This document shows, one piece after another, positions 1-12,261 of a DNA stretch of 64,000 nt (positions are counted from its first letter, which is position 1; the number at the start of each line of letters is the position of its first letter). The DNA is from Macrobrachium rosenbergii (taxonomy: Eukaryota > Arthropoda > Malacostraca > Decapoda > Palaemonidae), in contig NC_089792.1 of NCBI RefSeq assembly GCF_040412425.1, forward strand, positions 21,409,789-21,473,788, written 5' to 3'. Position numbers and translations under genes: made by a program. The notes beneath the pieces were generated by a model. The model was not told where the DNA came from, ran no database searches, and was given only the letters and a program-made list of their open reading frames with translations.

Positions 1-1399
1 CACTGCATGTCACTGTTGGAAACTCCACTGGCTTTTGAGGAGGTGGAGCGATATAGACTAGCTGCTGCAGCAGTTCACTTAATAGGAAAGAAAAAAAGGT
101 GTAAAAGCCTTATCTATCATCTGTTAAAGAGAGATGTCACTCTCATGCAATGTTAATGAGTAAGTTTAAATTAGAACTGGGGTTGGGTCAGTTATTTATG
201 AAATGGACTGTGAAGCCTACTGTCACTAGTAAAACCTTTCATGAAAAGGCAGGACATTGGCCTAGGCCTATACCAAATTGCACGTATCACGTGGAAATAT
301 TTATTTTTATTTTTTATTAAATGATTTGGACTCACAACGGTCTGGAGGGTCTAACAATGAAAAGAATTAGGCCTAAATATAGTTTATTCATATTCTGGTT
401 GGAGCGGCTGAGATCCTTTGGAGGTGAAATCCAGCGGCAAATTGTCTTAAGATCATTGCTTACATGTCCACTCATGTGATCTCCTGTCAGTCAGTCGGAA
501 GAACTTTGGGTAATTCCATCAGTTCATCCATTCTGGTGAGTGGACTGACTCCACCCACAAACTGTTGTCTACACGTAAGTTTTAATGCCAGGTGGTGTGG
601 AGTTGTGGAAGGTACATGATTTGCTCTCCCTTAAACCCTGTTACCAGGCCCATCAGCTCTTGCTTCTAGGGAAATCTTCCCTAAGGTCCTCTCCTCTAGA
701 GTAGATGCAGAAGTGAAGCGCAGCCATGACCATTCTTCATTCTTTCAGATCACTCTCATTCCCCTTTACCCAAAGGAAGGTGCCTACACTCAACCCTACT
801 TTTTCATTTTAGCCTCATTCCCTTTCCCATTAAAGGGATCAGATAGTTTTGCAATATTTAGTTCCCATATAGATAAATGGGTTCTTTGCTGAAAGGGAAA
901 TTTTGGCTTCTTCCTCATGAGGGGATGTGGAACCATCAGTGTGCTGCCCTGTATTGCGGAAGTTTATTTGTGACAGATGTATCGTTTCAATCATGCAGTC
1001 TTCAAGATGAGCTAGTGTCAGTTTATCCAGCTCTAACTTAGCCTTTGAGTAATTATTTTCCAGACTTATACATGAAGAGATGGAGACATTTTATTTTTAG
1101 AATCACTGGAGTCTTTAGGGTATTTCCTGTAGTAATTACTCAATAGGCTATATCAGCTTGACTTCAGAGTTAGACTATTTGTCATTGTTCCCTTAGTTCA
1201 ACATTTCTTGTGACTACAATAACCATTTCTTCAATCCCACTTTGTGGAGCAGGAGTAGGGCTCAGTTGCTTCTTGTTCATCTTCCTGGGGAATTAGGTCA
1301 TGTTTTTTGCAACCCCTGGTGCTTCTGTCAAGTTGCAATGCCTTAAATAAATGGTGGCCAGTAGAAATTGAACTTGACCCCTTCCCTTCTGGCCCTGTT

Positions 1400-1605
1400 C
1401 CTTATGAAGAGTTAGAGGAATTTATTTTTGGTGATAGAAATTCATTTCTTGCTATAATGTGGTTCGGATTCACAATAAGCTGTAGGTCCCATTGCTAAGT
1501 AACCAATTGGTTCTTAGCCACGTAAATAAGTCTAATCCTTCGGGCCAGCCCTAGGAGAGCTGTTAATCAGCTCAGTGGTCTGGTAAAACTAAGGTATACT
1601 TAACT
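1400..1605 (+). mobile_element. SINE-like short interspersed repeat
   Basis: The 3' half (about 1540-1590) recurs at 32470-32525, inside a dated insertion with a 14-bp target duplication, so the family is mobile. The shared tail includes GCTCAGTGGTCTGG, which matches the tRNA A-box pattern. A B-box-like GGTTCGGATTC lies upstream at 1461-1471. Ends are approximate. I recall similar sequence from decapod genomes but could not check. It could instead be the tail of a LINE. Confidence 0.55.
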
Positions 1606-2175
1606 TTTCTTATTAGTGGACTCTCCAGACGTTTGTAATTATGTAGATATAGATTCAGATTATTTTAGTGAATATGGTTTGGAGGTACAGCTTACCTTCT
1701 CTAGGCAGAACCTCAGTTTTTAAGTTTAACGGCAGGAACCTGATATACAAGATGGCATCCAATGTTGGTTGCCTGAAGCAGTTGTGTAGCTTTTTGAAGC
1801 CCTTTTGGACAATTTCGCATTCTGCACAAGATTCATGGTTGGGCTAAAGTTCAACAGGAGAGGCATAAGGTGCTGGGTCTATCCCTTTGTGCCCTTCTTA
1901 ACTGTAGATATGCAAGGTATATGATATTTAATGCATTCATGAATGCTGAAAGTTATAGCATCATAAAGTTGTAGGTTACACCTGAAGCTGAAAACTCAAG
2001 AACAACATTCTGCAAAAAATAAACACTTGACCATTGTTGATAACAGGGAAATACTGTACAGTATCATTTACACCTGGAGAACAGGAACTACGTTATTTTT
2101 AATCCCTGTAAATCTTTTTATAATAAAACGATTGAAAGTCATTAAATCTCAGATTACTGAAAAAGTATTATTACT

Positions 2176-2233
2176 ACTTGTTGTTGTTATTGTTGTTGTT
2201 GATCTTGTTCTTGTTCTTGTACTTGTTGTTATA
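2176..2233 (+). repeat. GTT / CTTGTT microsatellite
   Basis: Imperfect run of GTT triplets passing into CTTGTT units. It creates the low-complexity Val/Leu tail of a chance open frame. Confidence 0.85.
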
Positions 2234-3109
2234 ATATAATGATAATACACATTTTTAGTCTTATAAGGGTTTAAGGAAGGATGAATCATTAAATAAGTAG
2301 AAAATGGAGCAAGGTAAAACTAAGGAAGATGAAAGACACAGATGAAAAAGTAAAAGGCTGAAAGCAGAGCATTTGGGACAAAAGGAATATTGCATAACAC
2401 TTAGAACCATTTACTGTGCACCACACAGGCCTGAAATAGAATTTTTGTACATGGAAAAATTCAAAGTACCATACTTGAAGTGCTGGCAGTAAGTAATGGT
2501 ACCAATTAAACCTGGCTTCAGGGAAACAAAGTTGATGATATTAATATCATGTCAGGTGTAAAATATAGTAACAGCATCACCACATCCAGTTAGTTAAGCA
2601 GGGCCATGTTTTTATAATCATACTTTTAATACTTGGGTTAGGCTTACATGCTCACACAGATTATTGACCCATGACTTATACAAGTGATATTTACAAATTA
2701 AATAAAAAAAAACATTCTTCTTTTACATTTTCTTTAAAACATCTTGGAGCATCAACTCTGGCTAGGTCACTACCAGGTCCAATGCCCTTTAATCCTTTTG
2801 TACATCATATTATGCACAACATGCAGTGGAGTATTTTTACCTGTAAATGCATATGATTTTAGGCAAATTACAAGGGACATATCAGCACTATTTACTGCTA
2901 ACCTACCAGGACAAAGTGAACACTGCTAAACTGATATTTTTCTTACCTTGCCATTCACATTATGTATGTGTCAAAATTGCATCCCTTTATTTGAAAGTTT
3001 TACCAGGTTTAATATACCCCTCTTTCTCCTTACTAAATTTGATGGTCAATTACTCTACTTGGTTATTATTCAGTAATTGAAAAGCTAATTCATTTCCTGA
3101 TTGTTTTAG

Positions 3110-3337
3110 GTTGATGATATAGAGTCGAAGCTAGATCAGTTAATAGATCTATATATGGAAGACAGAAAACGTCTTTTGGCATTACCAGCTGCTTCTGCCC
3201 CACCATCTGTGCCTCCTGCTCCACCCCCTTCTGCACAACCTCCTGGATCTCCAGACAGTTGCAGCAGTGGTCCCACCACCTCCTCCCTTGTGCCTACTTC
3301 CAGCAACCCACTATCGGCACCCTCGTCTTCCCTTGCC
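3110..3337 (+). CDS. KCNQ: KCNQ potassium channel, exon for the coiled-coil assembly helix and proline/serine linker
   Basis: This is an internal coding exon of 76 codons, in phase 0 at both ends. It follows a pyrimidine-rich tract and AG at 3108-3109 and ends before a strong GTGAGT donor at 3338. The first residues read VDDIESKLDQLIDLY, then MEDRKRLLALP. This matches the C-terminal helix D region of KCNQ channels, where a short coiled coil sets tetramer assembly; vertebrate KCNQ5 has a very similar IESKLD stretch. The rest is a low-complexity linker rich in Pro, Ser and Ala. The channel sits in the plasma membrane and carries slow, M-type potassium current; this part is cytoplasmic. The preceding exon is not in the window. 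The family call rests on motif recall, not a search. Confidence 0.87.
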
Positions 3338-4693
3338 GTGAGTACGAGCTTAATATTTATCAGTGCTAATTCTCAAACACAAGACACAAGGGAGCTGTGG
3401 GAAATTCATTCAAAGCTATGGCACATTATTGAATTGTTTGGACCGGAAAGTTATTGTGGCTGTATTTATTTTTCAGGGTTCGATAAATTTCAGTGTCTTT
3501 GTATCAGTAGATGCTTTAATTGTTTAATTTTGCAGATGTAAACAGTATACCATGAATCATATTTTCTAGAATGCATAACTACTCCTTTTCATGATGAGGT
3601 AGTTTCTCTTAGAGCAAATTTACCTGGTAATTTTCACTGTTGTATTTTACACTAACATATTTTGTAAATTATGACACACCTGCCATCGTAAATAGGATAA
3701 TAACTAAGTATTTCCTGTATCATTACAGTCATCGCTTAACCCTAATACTGTATAGGTGTACTGTAAAGTACTCAGTATGAAATTTTCTAAGAGATACTCA
3801 CTGGAACATTAAGCAAAATTTCAGAAAAAAAGTCTAGAGCTAATTTGTAAAAGAAAGCAGTAATACATTATACCAATTTTAAGCTCTGTAATGCATGTAC
3901 AGTACTGTATATGTTTCTGTTAACTCCTATAGAAGAGTTACACCAACTTAGAGAACATTCTGTATTCCTACCATTTTCTCGTACGTGGATCAGTACAAAG
4001 AAAAGCCTAAGTTGAATGCCATAATGTAAAAGAGACTTAGGCAAGAAAAGAATAGGAAGGTAGACCTAAAAGGGTAGGGTAAAGAAAGGCAATGTATTAT
4101 GAAGGAAACTAGAAGTTGTGAAGGGCCATAGACTTAAATCTACCTTTATTAAAAAGGTAAGAAGAGTTGGAAAAACCTGCCTCATTAAGGCAGTAGTGTT
4201 TACTGTCTTTTTGGCAAAGGGGATGAACAAACAGTACTAGTAAACATTTTCCTGTTTTATTCCTTGTAGTTGCACCAATATTTTCATGAAACCTTTCTTT
4301 TTTTGATCTTGCAAAGTATTGAAAGTATTTTTGAGGAAACTTTTTTACAGTATATGAAAATAACAGGAAAGTGTACTGTTTAGGAGATGCCATGCACAGT
4401 ATACACAAAATGCTGCACATCAGAAGACTGTTAATATGAAATTTATTTTTCTCATAAATCATAATTGCTTCATTTACAGTGTTCTAGGTTACTTGTGCTT
4501 AATTGTATTAAGGTTGCAGTTTTTCAGTAACTTTTCCTTGAAAAAGATACATAAGATAGATCTTGTGCCTTTTCCTCTGCAGTACTGCCAGCCAAAATAA
4601 CTATTTCAATACTTATTCAGTTCCCTTTTCTAGAATCGATTATATGCTGCATGCTAATGTATTTTTTCCTCAGCATTATTGCTCATTTCACAG
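3338..4693 (+). other. KCNQ: KCNQ intron, phase 0, 1,356 bp
   Basis: The intron runs from a GTGAGT donor to a TTTCACAG acceptor. The preceding reading frame stays open for 67 more codons, to a stop at 3539-3541, so intron retention would add a short unrelated tail. No repeat or gene is evident inside. A 117-codon minus-strand open frame at 4109-4462 resembles nothing recognised. Confidence 0.75.
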
Positions 4694-4860
4694 GTACCTG
4701 GTGCTCCCCCACCTTACACATCGGTGCTCAAACCTAAGCCGATCCTGGTGGACAAACAAGCATCTGAACCCAACACACCAACTAGTAAACATTTTGAGAG
4801 GCCTATGATGAGGGGCTACTCAGATGTTTCGCAGAGAATGAAAAAACGGGTTACTTTAAG
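4694..4860 (+). CDS. KCNQ: KCNQ potassium channel, C-terminal linker exon
   Basis: This exon has 55 codons plus two bases. It starts at codon position 1, right after the previous exon's phase-0 end, and stops in phase 2 before GTACTC at 4861. It encodes VPGAPPPYTSVLKPKPIL and later a basic segment, MRGYSDVSQRMKKRVTL. This is a cytoplasmic tail beyond the assembly helix. The tail is poorly conserved between animal groups but recalled as typical of arthropod KCNQ proteins. The last two bases (AG) join the first base (C) of the exon at 21594 to make a Ser codon. The RxxS and KKR patterns could be kinase sites, which is speculation. The split codon, acceptor, donor and open frame together give good support. 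Confidence 0.86.
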
Positions 4861-6287
4861 GTACTCCTTGCAGATTTTTTTGGCAGTATAAAAAGTCATT
4901 GTGACACTTTTTTCTTCCCCATTACTGTCTCTCTCATACAATGTAACATAACAGATTTTTTGTGCTGTTTCATACTAGTGAACTCACAGAATTACTTAAG
5001 AGTGTTTTTATGAAATTACTTGGACATTCTGGGGTGTGCATCAGTAAGAACTCACTAAACATCCCCATAAAGCCTGAATGGTGGGCTGCAAATGAGTAAG
5101 CATTGTCTGATGAAGTATTCTTTTATATTGTTTGAAACTGGTCTTTTATGTTAAAATACCATATGATAATAATAATAATTTCCTGAACATTCATGGGTCC
5201 ATTGATAATAGGAGAAAATACTCATTAGGTGAAATTTGCGTAACACTTCTGAATGTTATTTACAAATTTTTATAAAGATGATCATTTCACAATCAGAGGA
5301 CATGATGATGTGTTTATAATTTTTCAAGCCCCCAAATATTGTCCTCATTCCACAGTATCCCTCCACATAGTCTTCACTAATCCTTTACCTTGTTTCACTT
5401 TGGGGATTTTCAGTAATCTTTCAAGTTGTAATGCTGTTTTGAACTTTTGACCAGATCCAAGAGGCCAGGCTAAAAATTCTCTAGGATCCTCTGGAGATGA
5501 TGATAAGAGCTTCTTAAACTAAGAGCACATCTTTGCAAAAGGGGGTTTATCTTTATCAACGGATGTATAACTAGAAGAAAATAGATATTCAAATTTCACC
5601 TTAGGTTCTCTTTCTTCTGTTAATAATAATAATAATAAAAAATTTAAACTACTCCTGATATAATAAACTGTGAAATGAAAAATAAATTTGCTTTCTATTT
5701 ACAGCAGTTAAAGGCTGTACAAGGGCTGAGTGCCTATTCCATTTTCAGTATCAGTCATAAAACTTTATTTACCAAAATTGGAAAGGATTAATTTGAAACC
5801 AAAAATGTTTTGTTTGTTTGCTTAGTAGCCACATTTTCATGGAATTTTGTCATTTTCCAGTTTGATACTGAGAGCTGAGCAGGCTCTCAAATGCCATCTT
5901 TTTAAATTTCAATATACAGTGTATTTATATGTTCAAATTAATGTTAGTTTTATTTTTAGTAAAGTTATCAAAATATTAAGGTTTATGAGTTGGAGAGTTG
6001 AAAGAACTTGAAAATGAAAATTATTCTCCATCTTTGATATCAATAATCTGTTAAAGGGGTGAAGCTCTCTTTGCTCATGTTATTAAAAGAATAGATTCTG
6101 GTCATTAACACATCCAGGAGAGCAAGACAATCAAGATTCATGGGAAAAATTTATGCCCTTCACCACCCAAGAGTTGAAAAGCAGTCCATGAATAATTTAG
6201 TGTAACCAAATTATAGGCTAGAACCTTTACTGAGAATTAGGAATCTTTATTCAAAGAACATTATGCAAACATAGAACCATGTAATTA

Positions 6288-6571
6288 AGGCAGTCCCTGG
6301 CCAACGATTTTACGGGCGCTTGTCTAACGACAAAATTGGCAATTTTCCAAAATTGCCAATGCTTGTCAGCGCCAATAATTGGGTATTGGTGCCAATACAT
6401 ACCTAACAGAGGCGCCGATAACCAAAAATTGGCACTTTTTGGCACCGATAACCAAAAATTGGCACTTTTTGGCGCCGATAAGCCCCGAAATTCAAAAATC
6501 GAAAATAGCACGATTTTGGTTATCATCACACCCTCAGAACAGAACCCCCGCCGATAACTGAGGACTGCCTG
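6288..6571. mobile_element. MITE with GGCAGTCC terminal inverted repeats, TA-flanked
   Basis: The left end reads AGGCAGTCCCTGG and the right end reads AGGACTGCCTG, a short inverted repeat flanked by TA on both sides. TA flanks are typical of Tc1/mariner-superfamily elements. The inside is a set of palindromic pieces (AATTGGC / GCCAATT) and a 30-bp tandem repeat. There is no transposase frame. It shares its ends with the element at 50398-50730. Confidence 0.65.
6414..6480. repeat. 30-bp tandem repeat inside the MITE
   Basis: Two copies (6414-6443 and 6444-6473), differing at one base, plus the start of a third. Each contains AAAAATTGGCACTTTTTGGC, which can itself fold back. Confidence 0.85.
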
Positions 6572-9174
6572 TACTTGGCATTCATGCATTGGAACCTGTA
6601 TAGAGAATCAGTGTGGTTGGTATACTGCTAAACATAAGCTTTATACACATTACTTTTATGAAGTGTATGCATTTATCACCAGGATTATGGAAATATTGTT
6701 AGAGATGCTTTACAACTTAAACGTAAATTCTAACTTCATTACCATAGAAATCATGTCATTACATTCTTTGTCATCTACCCTCACCTTGGAATGTAAAGAT
6801 GTACCGTATGTAGTTATTAAACGTTTCTTTTACCACAAACCTATTATTTGTATTGCATAACATCCTAAATACCTGATTCCACTTTGGCAGAAAAATATCA
6901 GCTGGCTCCAGTAGGTTAACCATGTGCAAGGGTACCCTTAGTGTGCCAGTTGTTAACTGAATCACTTCTTGTCAATAGCTCTCAGAGCATCCCAAATGTA
7001 TGGAATCATTCAGTTACCAAGCACTTTTTCTACATTTCTTTTCCATTTCATTATTACTTCCTAGTAAGATTTTTTTTTTCTTCGACTGTATGATGATAAA
7101 ACCTCATCTCAAGTTTGCACATAAATGTCAAATTTTCTTCACCGTGGTCATTGGCAGTTTCATGTTTCTATGAGCTCTTTGCATTTTCTGCCTTCATTCA
7201 CAGGCACTAAGTTCCTCAGTTTTCTTGATTATGTATTGCAATGGCTCCACAATTCATATGTTCAAAAGTGTATTGTTTTGTAACAAACAATGAGTTGTTG
7301 GATACTTAGCTTTTAGGTTGGAGGTTAATAAACAAATTATTCCATATTAACTGATTTTGTTGTGCTTCCTTTAGTATATTTTATTTCTTCCAAGTAATAA
7401 GCACTAAGTGGTTAGTTTTAAAAGTCATTATTAAATGTAAAAATTATTACTTTGCCTTATTAATACCCTTCAGGATTCTTTGATTTTTTGGTCAATGGAC
7501 TCTTTTTATGTTTCCTCTTTCCTGATAAATTTTGTGTGCATATCGCATTTATGTGTACTGTTGGTGTCAGGTGTATTATTGACAAATATTTTTGTAGTTA
7601 ATAATTGTAGTAATTTTCTACCACATTTGTTTTTCATATGTCTTCACATTCTGATTTTAACATTTCCCCTTATTAACAGTATGATGCATGATCCTTTTGA
7701 GTGAGAATTTTAGTTTTGTAATCAACCTGTTTTAATGTTGCTTTTTCATAATTTATCAAAAAATGTTTTCAGGTTAGAGATAAGCAGTTTGCTGAATTGT
7801 CATACCTTGGTCCTCCTTTTTCAAAAATTTTTTCCACTTTTAGATAATAAAATCTAGGTTGTTGGGGTGGGTTAAATATCTTTTAAATTTTATCAGAACA
7901 GTTCAGGTTGACTTCCTGGAATTGAGGCTCCTTTCTAGGGTCTTGCAGTCTTTTGTAGTCGGCAGCGTTATACAAGTCAACAACAACAGTTTAACCATCA
8001 GGTTAAAGATGATAAAGTCAGGAGCATATGTCTGTCAGGAAGGGACAACATCCAACTAAATCTCATGTTCATACTAAGTTTTTCATTAGAGGAGACTCCC
8101 TAGGCAGGTGATACCATGTTTGCTTCACATCTTGGCCACTGTTTCAGGATGCTTGTAGATGCTGTTGTAATTATGGGGTGCTTCTCTATTGACTATTTTT
8201 TTCAAGCTCTCACAAGTTCTTCAGAAAGGGGAGACTTCAACATCAGCCTAATTTTGAATACCCCATCAGAGTTTGAGATGTACAGCCTTCACATTTGAAG
8301 AGCTTGTAGAAAGTACTTATGGAGAGGGATTTTTACTAAGACTTCTAGGGAACTCCAAAATACTAGCACTCATGTTGTTCTGGGGAGGGCTTAGGAGCAA
8401 GTAGCCTTGTTCTAATACCTGATGGCATGCCATTTGTAAGATCTCATCTTGCCTTTGGCTCTTGATTTTGGCTCAACTAATTGCTGTTACTTTTTCTTCC
8501 TTGTAGGTGATCATTACTACTTATATATTTTAATAGCTTTCACCCATCTTGTCCAATCTTTTTAATTACTCCTTTGTTCATTGCAGGTTTTTCTACCATT
8601 TTAACTTTTAATTTTTTACTCCATTTCATTTATTCTGCTCCTCTTTTCTTGCTGCCCAAAGTCCTAACTCCTCTTGATTATTAAGAGGGGATACCATTAC
8701 TAGGACTGAAGTTTATTTTTGATGCCAGTAGTGGGAGCTGAGGTGGTCTCATCAATCACTCAATTATGTTAGGATTTGAGAGATTCCAATATGATAACCA
8801 CATTGATATCTCAAGGGCAGGGCTATTCCCAGTATGAGGGGTGAACCTGTACTGAGGATAGCTCTTATGGCATTCTTACTGGCTTGCCTATGAAGATGAC
8901 TAGAATGCAGATGATTGTTTTCTTGTGATGCTCTCTATCTCATCAAAGTGGTTTTGGCTTCACGTGAGCCACCCTTATCATGTTGATGCCATCCCTGTGG
9001 GTTAGAGGAGTGAGTGGACATAAGGGAGTCAACTCTTACTGATGGATTGTTTGTCACCTTGATGTTGTCTCACTTTATTTTTCTTTAGTTTTAGTTATTT
9101 CCACTGAATGATTGTCTTTAGCCTTCCTCCAGTCATTTCCATAGGATAGTCTTCATTGTAGTTTTCTCCCAGCA

Positions 9175-10017
9175 AGATGAAGATGATGATGATGATTATT
9201 GATGATGATGATGAACCCTGTTAAAATCGAACAAGCCCACAGGGGCCACTGACTTGAAATTCAAGCTTCCAAAGAATATTGTGTTCATTCGAAAGAAGTA
9301 ATAGAAGGAAATACAAAAGAAATTAGTCATTAAAAAAACAGATAAATTAACAAATTAATGAATAAAAAAATGTAAGTAAAATATTAAAATACAAGTTGAA
9401 TTTTATTAGGGTAGTAGTTTATTGCATCTTCGCTTGAACTTTTGAAGTTCAGTTGCATGACATCCTCTGGGAGGCTGTTCCACAGTCCAACTGTGTGAGG
9501 AATAAAGGACCTCTGGAACTGAGAAGTTCGACAGCGAGGCACATTTACTGCATATTGGTGCTGCTGTTCAGTGAATCTGGTTGCTCTCAGCAGGAAAAGG
9601 GGATCTGGGACCAATTGTGAATGTGAAAGATCCTTGTTAAAATACAACTTATGAAAAAGTGATAAACAAGGGACCATCTGTTGATGGTCCAATTTATAAC
9701 TGCTAATATTAGGAAACAGAAACCTACCACTATGAACCACTCTAACTAAAGAGATGTATCTCTGGCAGAAGCATACATCCACACTGGAGAACAGTATTCT
9801 AGTAAAGGAAGGACAAATGACCTTAAACAGATTGCATTAATTTTGTCACTTATAACAACCTAACTTTTTTGTGTCATTTGCTGAAACTTTCATTAGAATT
9901 TTCTCAATAGTAAGATGTGAGTCGAAAGTTACACCTAGAATAGTTTAGCTTCAGATTCATTCAGGAAAGTTCCATTCACCTGAAGGGGAGGATGGGTTGG
10001 AAAATCTGTACGAGGAA
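9175..10017 (-). mobile_element. LINE (jockey/CR1-group) 3' fragment, copy 1
   Basis: This minus-strand element is cut off at its 5' end and terminates in a GAT/ATT-rich microsatellite (9175-9222). It aligns over its length with the 3' part of the second copy at 56366-57220, for example GAACAAGCCCACA then GGGCCA in both. The homology stops near 10017, which marks the 5' truncation. Truncation of this kind is normal for target-primed reverse transcription. Confidence 0.75.
9384..9782 (-). pseudogene. LINE reverse-transcriptase C-terminal fragment
   Basis: An open frame of 132 codons on the minus strand encodes the region after the RT catalytic core. Visible landmarks are a LFHKLYFNKDLSHSQ stretch, the basic segment VPRCRTSQFQRSFIPHTVG, and the WNSLPEDV motif that sits near the C-terminus of jockey- and CR1-type LINE proteins. 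The catalytic YxDD motif and the endonuclease domain are missing, so this piece cannot act alone. The frame is intact across this stretch, while the other copy (56.4-57.1 kb) is broken. The exact clade cannot be set by eye. Confidence 0.75.
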
Positions 10018-11550
10018 ATTATACTTTTTCCTTGTCCATTTCAGCAAGAGACATTTGTACTGGCCTGTCTTTTGTATAGAATTTTCTTGTATATCTCATG
10101 CTATAAGTAACCAGTATTATTCTCAGGAGGAGAACATTCTCCTCTGATCAGTTTATATGAATAGTTTCCTTTGCTCTCCAAGCCTTCAAGGGAGGCACTT
10201 TGTTTGTTCCTTTCCAGATCCCTGGAAAATTAATAGATGTACATCTTCCTTATGGCTAAGGCAAGTTATCAACTTCACTTCAGATGTTGATCCATGGTCA
10301 AAAGTCATTTTCCATATGTGCCTTTTAATGGAGTTTGGGGTTGACTTGATATTTGGATGGCTGTTAGAAGTGCCAGACTCTGTTTGTCTTCCATTAGATG
10401 ATCTTCCTCTTTACTGATGGTACATAGCTTCCTGCTATGCTTAAAGTTTTTGAGATTCCACATCTTTATACTTTAGTGTACTGCTGTTTTGACAGATTTG
10501 TTAGTTGTTCTAAGTCTTGATCTGTTTTGTCTCTTAACATCCATTTGTTACATTGCTCTAAGTCTTGATCCCTTGTTTATTTTGGAGCTTTTGGGTTTCT
10601 CACAAGTTAGTGCCCTCCTCTTGAATAGCTACACAGGCTATGTTAGAAAACTAAATTTTATTCAAACTAAACTTGTTACTGCAATGAAGTGCCCACTTTC
10701 CAGTTCCATGGCTCTTTCTTAGTAGGACAACACCTATTGGAGCTAGCTAATCTTTTTTTTCTTCAGGGGAATGAGGGCTTGGAATTCTGTGATGCACAAA
10801 ATAGACAATATAATGTATTGATTTGTATTGAAAAAAAAATTTGTTTTTCAGAAGCTGTAGGTATGTTTTATAATTGCAGATTACATTCAGCTCATCTTTA
10901 TTACTTAGAAAAACAAAATGTAGCTTACTTCATGTTGAGCCTATATAAATAAGGGCAAGTTATGGTTAGGAAATGTTAAATGTAAGATTAACATGCTATT
11001 GAATTTTAGTTATCTGGTATTCAAGGGACACATGCAACCATTGAATTATAAAGTGAAAAGCTGTATTAATAACAGAAGACTTGTAGAGTTAGAAAACAGA
11101 GGTTTGACCAGCTATGTTAAGAATAACCATCTACTTGCTTAATCATAGTAGAAAGAACCATTAGTAAATATCCATTATACCTTTGTGGATGACGAGTTAA
11201 CGTTGCCCATTGGAACCTACTAATGAAATAATTATTTGAGGCCACATAACTGGATGGAGGAGAAGAACCATTGCAGATGCATTGGTAAGGTCATTATCCA
11301 AGATGAGAATGGTAAAGTAAAGTCGAACACTAAACACAACAATAACATTTTTATAACGAGGTTGAGTACCTGATTTTCTACATTTGGATATTGTCATATA
11401 TATTACGTGATCTCTTAAGGACTGGATGACACCATTTTGAATATTGAATAAGTTAAACAGGGGATTCAGTTTTATGACCCTCAAACAAAATGTAAAACTT
11501 GGAAAATAAAGAGAAAATAAGATTACATATTGAACAACTTGACAAGTTAT

Positions 11551-11760
11551 TTCATATAAGCAACTTGACAAGTAATTACATAGCTAAGATTTCTAACTCG
11601 CTCAGCAACTTTCTTTTTTAATTCGCGGTAGTTCTTCTACTGTTTTTGTGAGGCCACGTAACTGACAGGCCATTGCAGATGCATTGGTAAGTTAGAGAAC
11701 ACAGGAAAGACACTGGCAGGTAGGCTCAATTTGTTTCTGCCGGCTCTGGTGCATACATCG
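11551..11760 (+). repeat. Left inverted terminal repeat of DIRS A
   Basis: It reads CAAGTAATTACATAGCTAA and onward through CTTCTACTGTTTTTGTG, matching the reverse complement of about 16385-16520. The stretch 11651-11696 differs from the right repeat and instead resembles flanking DNA at 11238-11293. Confidence 0.75.
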
Positions 11761-11898
11761 GCGCCATTTGTAGCAGCTTTTTTGATGATTTATTCAGTTG
11801 TCTTTGCAGATTTTGGTGAAGTACAATTATTTTGTCTTGGTAGCCAGCAAGTTTGGATAGTTATTTTTTGTGTTAGTTCCCTAGTTTTTTGCTGAATT

Positions 11899-12174
11899 AT
11901 GTCCGATTGTAGCAATTTGAGTATTCGTTATTGTAGCAAAGGGTGTAAGACTAGGCTAACAAAGTTTTGTTATGAACCTCATTCAGTCGGTAGCAAATGT
12001 AGGGGACAAGAGTGTAGCATGGAGAAAACTTGTAAGGAGTGTTCCTCATGGGATGTCAAACAGTGGAAGATTCTGAAGTCTCACTTAGACAAATTAGACA
12101 GAGATCGGAAGAGAAAAGTGGATTTTAGAACGGAGAACCGTTCCCTTAGTGGAGAATCTACACCTGGAACCTAG
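11899..12174 (+). pseudogene. DIRS A gag-like protein, N-terminal part with Cys cluster
   Basis: An open frame of 91 codons starts at ATG 11899. It contains a cysteine cluster around CRGQECSMEKTCKECSSW, followed by a highly charged segment (LDKLDRDRKRK). Copy B has the matching cluster, frameshifted, near 31300-31395. The position, first in the element and right after the leader, marks it as the DIRS ORF1 (gag-like) product, presumed to bind nucleic acid. That role is inferred, since no standard CCHC knuckle is present. The reading shifts frame near 12170 and continues in pieces to about 12950. Confidence 0.65.
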
Positions 12175-12261
12175 TTCACAGGTTAGTCCTATTGGTCTCC
12201 TACTACTCCTATTCCAACTGTTTCTCCTGTTCCTTGCCCTTCTACTATTCAACCTACTCCC

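Larger units (their letters stand above)
1..3109 (+). other. KCNQ intron sequence (5' part outside window)
   Basis: No coding exon was recognised before 3110. The segment is AT-rich single-copy-looking sequence, with one SINE-like repeat near 1400-1605 and a GTT/CTTGTT microsatellite near 2176-2233. The short open frames here look like chance. The exon just before the assembly helix lies further upstream. Confidence 0.6.

Noticed and set aside
1461..1590. Possible tRNA gene
   Set aside because: Only box-like strings, in the wrong order, with no cloverleaf.
2027..2239. 70-codon frame with a Val/Leu-rich end that looks like a membrane helix
   Set aside because: The hydrophobic end is produced by the GTT/CTT microsatellite.
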